Assembly: GCA_043421945.1 (NCBI GenBank)
Contig: JBHOGO010000118.1
Coordinates: 1-10,007, forward strand
DNA length: 10,007 nucleotides
Direction: 5' to 3'
Origin: Thaumasiovibrio sp043421945
Lineage (GTDB): Bacteria > Pseudomonadota > Gammaproteobacteria > Enterobacterales > Vibrionaceae
In this document: piece by piece, positions 1 to 5,647 of the stretch
Numbering within the stretch: position 1 is the stretch's first letter
How the letters are laid out: each line of letters starts with the position of its first letter
Made by a program: the position numbers and the translations under genes
The notes under the pieces: generated by a model
Told to the model about the DNA's origin: nothing
Databases searched by the model: none
Seen by the model: the letters and a program-made list of their open reading frames with translations, nothing else

Positions 1-57
1 AGAGATAAACTTATGAATAGAAATGCCTTTTTGAAACTGAACTTGATTTTTAGCCAT
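1..57 (-). CDS. IS1595-family transposase, N-terminal fragment (cut by window edge)
   Basis: Nineteen codons are visible, beginning MAKNQVQFQKGIS, and the reading frame continues off the left edge. This opening (MAKN-VQFQKG-S) is the characteristic start of IS1595-family (ISXO2/ISPna2-like) DDE transposases, which normally continue into a zinc-ribbon and then a catalytic domain of about 300 residues in total. A strong Shine-Dalgarno sequence, GAGGAAA, lies at 69-63, five bases before the ATG at 57, which supports this start. The gene points away from the sugar locus, so its upstream inverted repeat must lie between position 58 and roughly 180. Whether the element is intact cannot be judged here. 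The family call is from memory of the N-terminal motif. Confidence 0.7.
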   Translation of the reverse strand, partial: MAKNQVQFQKGISIHKFIS

Positions 58-123
58 GATGATTTCCTCACTCAACGTCTATTACTAAGTATAGCCATCA
101 ATACTGAGTTTTAGTGGTAATCA

Positions 124-199
124 GGTAAATATATACCCAAGAGACATCAAACGTAAAATGCCGTCTAATTAACGTCAAGAGACCTTAGGTATATATACC
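124..199. repeat. Paired AT palindromes with an 8-base direct repeat near the IS edge
   Basis: A perfect 12-base palindrome GGTATATATACC lies at 188-199, and a near copy, GGTAAATATATACC, at 124-137. Between them the octamer CAAGAGAC occurs twice in the same orientation, at 138-145 and 176-183. The left octamer directly abuts the left palindrome-like copy. This lies between the transposase start at 57 and the porin stop at 261. It could be the terminal region of the IS1595-type element, a regulator site, or remains of an older insertion. I found no clear rho-independent terminator for the porin gene in 58-260. Confidence 0.45.
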
Positions 200-260
200 G
201 TGTAAATTCAAATAATGCGTTTAGATTTATTTAAATAGAACTTACTTTAGATGGTTTTAA

Positions 261-1490
261 TTACCACCATGCATCAAACTGTACGCCCAGTGTTAATGAA
301 TCAATATCTCTGGTATCTGCTACATGAGAGCCAAAACGTTGCTCTTTCCATGTTCTGTCTTCGGTTGCATGCGTCGCATAGAAACGAATACTTGGTACCG
401 CGCCCAAATGGAAACGCTGTGATATTGTTGCTTTAAAGCTACTATTAGTGCGGTCGAGTTTTTTACTGGTTGCTTCTTGATAGCCGAACTCAAATTCCGT
501 TTGAGTAAAGTTATTCCAATCATATTTTGGTCGGATACCTACAGCAAACCACTCTTTAGAGTCTTGGCGATCATCATCCATAGAGTTGTTTTCATAGGCA
601 AGAGAGTACGCACAGCTCCAATTATCACTAATCGTACACCAGCCACTGTTCATAATACGGAAACTCGTACCTGGGGCTTCAACGTTGAATTTAGCTTCGC
701 TGGTATAACCCGACACGGCGATACCGCCATTAACCTGTACGGTAAAGATATTATAAGTAGGTCCTATACTTCCTTTATGATTAAGGGTAAGCATATAGCC
801 ATGTTTTTCGATATCTTTACCGGTTTCTTTAACTATTTCGGTATCATCAACAACACCAGCATAGTTAACACCTAAGGTTAAGTTTCCACCTAAAACGTCA
901 ATACTATGAATTCGCGCTTCTGGAGAAAAAATTCCGGTTCTTCCTGTTCCACTTCCTGAGCTTAGGTCAAACTCATAATTATGGTAAACCATCGACATAT
1001 CAACAAGAGAGTTATTCAACTCAATATCACGAATACCTGCTCCACGGCCACTATTATCCCAAAATTTGAAATCAAGCATATCATCATCTATATTTCGGGT
1101 ATATCGTTGCCCACCCCATAGGCTAGTTTTATCACTGCCGAAGACACCATATAGCTGCCCCCAAGCTTGCATAATTGTAAATGAGTTAGAACCCGTTCGT
1201 TGGTTATGCCATGTCCCCATCATAAAACCAATTTCAGCACGCTGGTCGTCTTCTTCATAAAGATCATGACGAACACCTAACTCGGCCCAATCATCTTCAT
1301 TACCAAGACGATATTTGCCTCCCGCGCCTTCAGCCTTAATATAGTCTGGGTAGCCATCGCCACTTTGACTATTTGGCGAAAAGTGCATACCTGCCCGGGC
1401 ATAGCCAAAAAAGTCCGTACTAGCACTAGCACCAAAAGAAAGACCAATTGAACATGTTATAATCGCTGCTGCTATTTTATTTAATTTCAT
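261..1490 (-). CDS. LamB-family (maltoporin-like) outer-membrane sugar porin
   Basis: A 409-residue outer-membrane beta-barrel that should let oligosaccharides diffuse into the periplasm. Residues 1-23 form a classic signal peptide (basic start, hydrophobic core, ASA before the cut at about residue 24). The mature protein opens with DFFGYARAGM, matching the DFHGYARSG start of LamB. KYRLGNE (59-65), LWGGQRYTR (124-132) and DMLDFKFWDNSGRGAGI (137-153) correspond to the LamB regions SKYRLGNE, AGKRFYQR and MIDFYYWDISGPGAG. The last residues are DAWW, giving the C-terminal aromatic residue needed for barrel assembly. Length fits the family. It is the last gene of the minus-strand sugar cluster, 125 bp after the ATPase gene, with a hairpin in that gap. 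The ribosome binding site is weak (GGAAT). The transported sugar cannot be read from sequence; the neighbours suggest a beta-glucan-type oligosaccharide rather than maltose. Confidence 0.88.
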   Translation of the reverse strand: MKLNKIAAAIITCSIGLSFGASASTDFFGYARAGMHFSPNSQSGDGYPDYIKAEGAGGKYRLGNEDDWAELGVRHDLYEEDDQRAEIGFMMGTWHNQRTGSNSFTIMQAWGQLYGVFGSDKTSLWGGQRYTRNIDDDMLDFKFWDNSGRGAGIRDIELNNSLVDMSMVYHNYEFDLSSGSGTGRTGIFSPEARIHSIDVLGGNLTLGVNYAGVVDDTEIVKETGKDIEKHGYMLTLNHKGSIGPTYNIFTVQVNGGIAVSGYTSEAKFNVEAPGTSFRIMNSGWCTISDNWSCAYSLAYENNSMDDDRQDSKEWFAVGIRPKYDWNNFTQTEFEFGYQEATSKKLDRTNSSFKATISQRFHLGAVPSIRFYATHATEDRTWKEQRFGSHVADTRDIDSLTLGVQFDAWW

Positions 1491-1532
1491 GCTTATTCCA
1501 TTTTAATGTTTTTATTGAATGTAGCCGTAGGG

Positions 1533-1557
1533 TCCCCAAGCTTATTAAACTTGGGGA
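1533..1557 (-). other. Intercistronic stem-loop before the porin gene
   Basis: An 8-bp perfect stem, TCCCCAAG (1533-1540) with CTTGGGGA (1550-1557), encloses a 9-base loop. It lies between the second ATPase gene and the porin gene. In the direction of transcription it is preceded, not followed, by a run of T, so it is not a standard intrinsic terminator for these genes. A role in RNA processing, stabilisation or partial termination that lets porin and transporter levels differ is an inference. Confidence 0.5.
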
Positions 1558-1615
1558 AAACAAATAAAAAGTACTGCTTTATCTTTATATTAAATTTATC
1601 TTGGATACTGTGGGC

Positions 1616-2596
1616 TTAAATAATATGGCACCTCGTGAAATGTTTAGGAGCCACTTCTTTTACCTCAGGTAATACTTGCGAACAAACCGGCAAGGCATGC
1701 GGACAACGTGCCGCATAGGGGCAGCCAACTTTATCTGGTGACCATACCGGTGTTTCTAAACTTCTGTGGGTTGGCAGTTTTTCATGAATACTTCGCGATG
1801 GATCGGGTACTGCTGCCAATAATAACTGCGTGTATGGGTGCTGAGGATTTTGGGTGATTTCTTCAGTATCTCCCCACTCCACCATATGCCCACAATAAAG
1901 TACAAGAGTCTCATCAGCAAAATAGCGTGCTGTTGCGATATCATGAGTGATATACATGAAGGACTTGCCCATTTCATGCTTCATCTCATTCATTAAATTC
2001 AATACGCCAATACGAATGGATACATCTAACATTGATGTTGGCTCATCCGCTAAAATCACGTCTGCACCGATTGCCAATGTTTTTGCTAAGAAAACACGCT
2101 GACGTTGACCACCTGATAATTGATGAGGAAACTTTTTAAGCACTTCACCTGGCGGGTTCATCCCTACTTGTAAAAGCAGTGCATGAAGTTTATCTTCCAG
2201 TGCCGACCCTTTTAGTCCGTGGTAAATTTTCAACGGACGCGTTAAATGGTAGCGAATTGTGTGTAACGGGTTTAGCGATCCAAACGGGTCTTGAAACACC
2301 ATCTGCACATCATTTCGGTAGTCTTGCAGCTCTGCCCCTTTGATCGTCGTGATGTCTTGATTTCTAAATAAAATCTCACCACCACTAGGCTCATGAATCT
2401 TAGTAATTGCTCGTGCTGCGGTACTTTTCCCACACCCCGACTCACCCACCACTGCAAGGCAATGTCCTGAGTACATTTTGAAATCTAAACCATTCAGCGC
2501 TCGCATATACTGTTTAGGCTGAAATAGTCCTTTTCTCTGCTTCTTGAAGTCAACCGTTAGCCCTTTTGCTTCAAGAGTAATCGTTCTCGTATCCAT
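1616..2596 (-). CDS. ABC transporter ATPase, OppF/DppF type
   Basis: A 326-residue cytoplasmic ATPase that, paired with the ATPase encoded just upstream, would power import through the two neighbouring permeases. Visible motifs: Walker A GESGCGKST (51-59), Q-loop glutamine in FQDP (about 102), ABC signature LSGGQRQR (160-167), Walker B VILADE (180-185) with D-loop SMLD, and H-loop histidine in ITHD (218). After HPYT (253-256) comes the C-terminal domain typical of oligopeptide/oligosaccharide importers, with four cysteines at 292, 298, 305 and 323. In Dpp-type relatives, such a cluster can hold an iron-sulfur centre. The ATG overlaps the stop of the upstream gene as TAATG, so translation is probably coupled. 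Opp/Dpp-family importers carry peptides, nickel or oligosaccharides; the porin and GH3 neighbours favour oligosaccharide. Confidence 0.9.
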   Translation of the reverse strand: MDTRTITLEAKGLTVDFKKQRKGLFQPKQYMRALNGLDFKMYSGHCLAVVGESGCGKSTAARAITKIHEPSGGEILFRNQDITTIKGAELQDYRNDVQMVFQDPFGSLNPLHTIRYHLTRPLKIYHGLKGSALEDKLHALLLQVGMNPPGEVLKKFPHQLSGGQRQRVFLAKTLAIGADVILADEPTSMLDVSIRIGVLNLMNEMKHEMGKSFMYITHDIATARYFADETLVLYCGHMVEWGDTEEITQNPQHPYTQLLLAAVPDPSRSIHEKLPTHRSLETPVWSPDKVGCPYAARCPHALPVCSQVLPEVKEVAPKHFTRCHII

Positions 2597-3630
2597 TATG
2601 CTTCCACTCCTTCCGCGACCATTGCTCGTTTTTTCTCAATCTTTGCTCTTGCTTCCTGATCCAATAACGGTAGTGGGTTGTGACACGACACCCAACCGTC
2701 TCTCGATTCCACAAAATCGAGACTAGGCTCCGCGCGCGAGCAACGTGCATCACAACGGAAACAACGCTCTGCAAAACGGCAACCATCTGGCAAATTATTT
2801 AAATCGAGTGGTGTCCCAGGGATCCCGATCATCTCTTTCATTTCGCCTTTTAACGTCGGGAAAGAGTTTCCTAACCCGTAGGTATAAGGGTGCTGTGGCT
2901 TTTGTAGGATGGTTTTGGCGTTAGCAACTTCAACCAATTTCCCTGAGTACATGATGCCAATTTGGTCACAGAACTCGACCATCAAGCTCAAATCATGAGT
3001 AATAAACAGCACAGAGAAACCAAATTGTGCTTTTAAGTCATAGACTTTTTGTAGAATTTCACGCTGTACTACCACGTCTAATGCCGTTGTCGGCTCATCC
3101 ATGATAAGGAGCTTAGGGTTCAAGGCTAGCGCCATTGCAATCACAACACGTTGACGCATGCCGCCCGAGAACTGGTGCGGATAATCAAACAGGCGCTCTG
3201 GTGGAATATCCACAATACGCAGTAGCTCTTTGGCTTTTTCAATCCCTTCTTTACGTGATGAAACGAAATTATGTGCTTTGAAGATATCGTAGAACTGGTA
3301 CTCAATAGTTTTCACTGGATTCAAACAGTTCATTGCGCTTTGGAAGACCATCGACGTATCTTTCCAACGGAAATCACGTAGCTCTTCTTCATCAAAATCC
3401 AGCACATCCTTGCCTTCAAAAAGAATCTCACCAGCAGAGATCATCGCAGGTGGACGGTGCAAGCGCATCAATGCATAAGCAATGGTACTTTTCCCGCAGC
3501 CTGACTCACCAGCAAGACCAAAAATACTGCCTTTGGGAATAGAGAAGCTAACATTATCAACGGCTCTCACTTTGCCAGTGAACGTAATATAATCAACGCA
3601 GAGGTTATTAACCTTGATTAAATCACTCAT
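2596..3630 (-). CDS. ABC transporter ATPase, OppD/DppD type
   Basis: A 344-residue ATPase, the partner of the OppF-type subunit. Visible motifs: Walker A GESGCGKST (41-49), Q-loop in FQSAMNCLNP (about 97), ABC signature in the OppD-type form FSGGMRQR (154-161), Walker B LLIMDE (174-179) followed by TTALD, and H-loop in FITHD (212). The C-terminal oligopeptide-importer domain has a dense cysteine group (284, 290, 293, 297, 316) with the family pattern GCRFAERC. A Shine-Dalgarno AAGGAG precedes the ATG, which overlaps the upstream permease stop by four bases (ATGA). It overlaps the next ATPase gene by one base. Together with both permeases it forms a tight four-gene transport unit. It is typical in length and apparently intact. 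Confidence 0.9.
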   Translation of the reverse strand: MSDLIKVNNLCVDYITFTGKVRAVDNVSFSIPKGSIFGLAGESGCGKSTIAYALMRLHRPPAMISAGEILFEGKDVLDFDEEELRDFRWKDTSMVFQSAMNCLNPVKTIEYQFYDIFKAHNFVSSRKEGIEKAKELLRIVDIPPERLFDYPHQFSGGMRQRVVIAMALALNPKLLIMDEPTTALDVVVQREILQKVYDLKAQFGFSVLFITHDLSLMVEFCDQIGIMYSGKLVEVANAKTILQKPQHPYTYGLGNSFPTLKGEMKEMIGIPGTPLDLNNLPDGCRFAERCFRCDARCSRAEPSLDFVESRDGWVSCHNPLPLLDQEARAKIEKKRAMVAEGVEA

Positions 3631-4577
3631 ACTGCTTCTCCTTCTACTGGAACATTACCGAGTTGCGCTTGCTTCTTTTTCAGCTTTGCTGCTTTCGCTT
3701 CTTCGCGGCGGAATTTAGCCATGATTTTTTGCGCACGTAATTTCGGGTTTGAAATTTCATCGATAGAGAAATTGACCAACGCTAAACCGATTGCAAGCAT
3801 GGTTAAGGCTAAACTTGGTGCAAGTATTTCCCACCATGCGCCAATTCGAATCGCCGAGGTTTGGTCTGCGTTATAGAGCATGCCGCCCCACGTGACACTC
3901 AGTGGATCACCCAAGCCGATAAACTCTAGTGTTGCTTGCGTCATGATGGCGTAGATAACGGTGCCGATGAACGAGCTCGCGAGTATAGACAGCATATTGG
4001 GCATGACTTCAAAGAACACCATGCGATGTTTACGCTCACCCATCACTTCAGCAGCATGGACAAAATCACGGTTTCTTATCGACAAGGTTTGCGCTCGAAT
4101 CACTCGCGCCCCCCACGGCCAGGATGTCGCACCTATGATAACCGCAATGACGATGGGGGATACCTGATCCAAGAATGAGGCAAGTACGAGCATTAAGGGC
4201 AGGCTTGGAATCACCATGACAATATTGGTTAAGAAAGACAGGACGTTATCGACCACCCCTCCGAAGTAACCAGAGCTCACACCAATCACGACAGCCATGA
4301 TCATCACAAACCCACCCGCAACAAAACCTACGAGGATAGACATGCGTCCGCCATACAGAGTTTGTGCCCAGACATCACGTCCCATTCGAGTTGTGCCTGC
4401 CACATGTTCTACAGAAGGTGGCTGATGCGGCCTTGCAATACGTGCATTTGGATTGTAATCAGTAAACAATGGCGCACCAAAGCTTAATGTGCAGACCAAA
4501 CCAACCATGATAATGCCGATAGCTGCTTTTTTATTATTTCTGAATAATTCAAATAATGTAGAAAATATATTTTTCAT
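3627..4577 (-). CDS. ABC transporter permease, OppC/DppC type
   Basis: An inner-membrane permease of 316 residues from the chosen start. Six hydrophobic segments lie at about 18-38, 80-100, 112-136, 141-160, 196-223 and 252-273. The ATPase-coupling EAA loop AAEVMGERKHRMVFFEVMPN lies at about 175-194. The periplasmic GTTRMGRDVWAQTLYGGR sequence after the first segment is diagnostic of OppC/DppC proteins (usually GTDxLGRDVxSRxxYGxR). I chose the ATG at 4577 because GGTGAT stands just before it. An in-frame ATG four codons upstream at 4589 makes a TAATG overlap with the first permease but has no clear ribosome binding site. Unusual: after the usual family end near NPKLR there is a charged tail of roughly 35 residues, rich in Lys, Ala and Glu (KFRREEAKAAKLKKK). 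The stop overlaps the next ATPase start. Confidence 0.88.
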   Translation of the reverse strand: MKNIFSTLFELFRNNKKAAIGIIMVGLVCTLSFGAPLFTDYNPNARIARPHQPPSVEHVAGTTRMGRDVWAQTLYGGRMSILVGFVAGGFVMIMAVVIGVSSGYFGGVVDNVLSFLTNIVMVIPSLPLMLVLASFLDQVSPIVIAVIIGATSWPWGARVIRAQTLSIRNRDFVHAAEVMGERKHRMVFFEVMPNMLSILASSFIGTVIYAIMTQATLEFIGLGDPLSVTWGGMLYNADQTSAIRIGAWWEILAPSLALTMLAIGLALVNFSIDEISNPKLRAQKIMAKFRREEAKAAKLKKKQAQLGNVPVEGEAV

Positions 4578-4588
4578 ACTAATCACCA

Positions 4589-5578
4589 TTAATTAAGCTG
4601 GTCGCGCAAACGAGGGTCAAATAAGAACAAGAGTAAATCAGCGATGAAGTTTGCAACCAATACCATAATAGTCATCATCAGCAGGTAACCCTGAATAAGT
4701 GGATAATCGCGAGCCATCATGGCTTGGTACATTATTTGTCCAAGACCTGGATAGTTAAAGATAATCTCAATAATTAACGAGCCACCGAAAATCGTACCGA
4801 TAGACATCGCAAAAGAGGTAATCATTGGTAGCATTGCATTACGCGCACCGTAGAAGAACATCACCTTTTTGTCAGGAACACCTTTTGCCCAGCCCATGAC
4901 AATAAAGTCTTCACCCAGCTGGTTAATCATATTTGAGCGCATGCCCATCACGCCGCCGAGGCCAAGAAGAACCATTGCACCTAATGGCAAAGCTAAATGG
5001 TATAACACGCTGCTGATCCACTCCCAGTTCATCCCTGGGTCTAACTGAGGAGAATAGGCATAACCGGTAGGAAACCAACCTAGATTAGAAGCAAAGACAA
5101 AGTAGAGCCCAAGTGCCATAACGACGCCGGGAATCGAAGAAATAACCACTGAACCGATGGTAATAAAGCTATCGATTCGCGTGCCACGACGCCACGCCAC
5201 ATAGATACCTGCCAATGTGCTAATCGTATATGAAATAACGAGATAGACACCGACCAGTAATAAAGTCCACAGCGTTGCACGTCCTAGCACTTCAGTCACA
5301 GGCTGGAAAAATCGTGTCGACATGCCCCACTCAGCAGAAAGGATACTTTGCACATAACCAAAAAATTGCTGATAAAGCGGTGTCGACGTCGAATAGCCAT
5401 ATAATGCTTCCAACGCTGAAATCGTTTCAGGCGTAATTTGCCCACCATTTTGAACAAGGCGCGCGATAAATGATTGGATAGGATCGCCAGGCATCATTCT
5501 TGGTAGAAAGAAGTTAATTGTGACAGCAAATAAAAATGCTAACACATAGAAAACCATTCGTTTCACTACGTAATTCAT
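4589..5578 (-). CDS. ABC transporter permease, OppB/DppB type
   Basis: An inner-membrane permease of 329 residues that pairs with the OppC-type subunit to form the import channel. It has a first membrane segment at about 7-25, then PGDP (30-33), the signature of OppB/DppB N-termini, a periplasmic region with YGYSTSTPLYQQFFGYV, and five further hydrophobic segments (about 103-125, 140-163, 190-211, 253-277, 298-322). The coupling loop is MGWAKGVPDKKVMFFYGARNAMLP, about 228-251, and the conserved FNYPGLG and DYPLIQG follow. I chose the ATG at 5578 because GAGGGA (5588-5583) lies four bases before it. A longer form from a GTG at 5608 would start inside a hairpin and lacks a proper ribosome binding site. 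It follows the GH3 gene by 69 bp. In many related operons the substrate-binding-protein gene stands here; none is present. Confidence 0.88.
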   Translation of the reverse strand: MNYVVKRMVFYVLAFLFAVTINFFLPRMMPGDPIQSFIARLVQNGGQITPETISALEALYGYSTSTPLYQQFFGYVQSILSAEWGMSTRFFQPVTEVLGRATLWTLLLVGVYLVISYTISTLAGIYVAWRRGTRIDSFITIGSVVISSIPGVVMALGLYFVFASNLGWFPTGYAYSPQLDPGMNWEWISSVLYHLALPLGAMVLLGLGGVMGMRSNMINQLGEDFIVMGWAKGVPDKKVMFFYGARNAMLPMITSFAMSIGTIFGGSLIIEIIFNYPGLGQIMYQAMMARDYPLIQGYLLMMTIMVLVANFIADLLLFLFDPRLRDQLN

Positions 5579-5593
5579 ATATTCCCTCAATAT

Positions 5594-5615
5594 TGAAGAG
5601 GCGTGCACCTCTTCA
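5594..5615 (-). promoter_or_regulatory. Hairpin in the leader of the first permease gene
   Basis: A perfect 8-bp stem, TGAAGAGG (5594-5601) and CCTCTTCA (5608-5615), with a 6-base loop, lies between the GH3 stop and the permease start. No T-run follows, so it is not an ordinary terminator. In the transcript, its downstream arm contains CCUC, which could instead pair with the GAGG of the permease ribosome binding site nearby at 5588-5585. Forming the large hairpin would leave the ribosome site open. The stem is directly seen; the switch is inference. Confidence 0.45.
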
Positions 5616-5647
5616 TCTTTGTAAAATAAGCAACAATTAATTAACGG

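Noticed and set aside
477..875. 132-residue open frame on the plus strand inside the porin gene
   Set aside because: It is antisense to a clear LamB-family gene, has no recognisable domain and no ribosome binding site; it is a shadow frame.
5594..5615. Hairpin after the GH3 gene as an intrinsic terminator
   Set aside because: No T-run follows in the transcribed direction, and the permease genes just downstream have no separate promoter that I can see.
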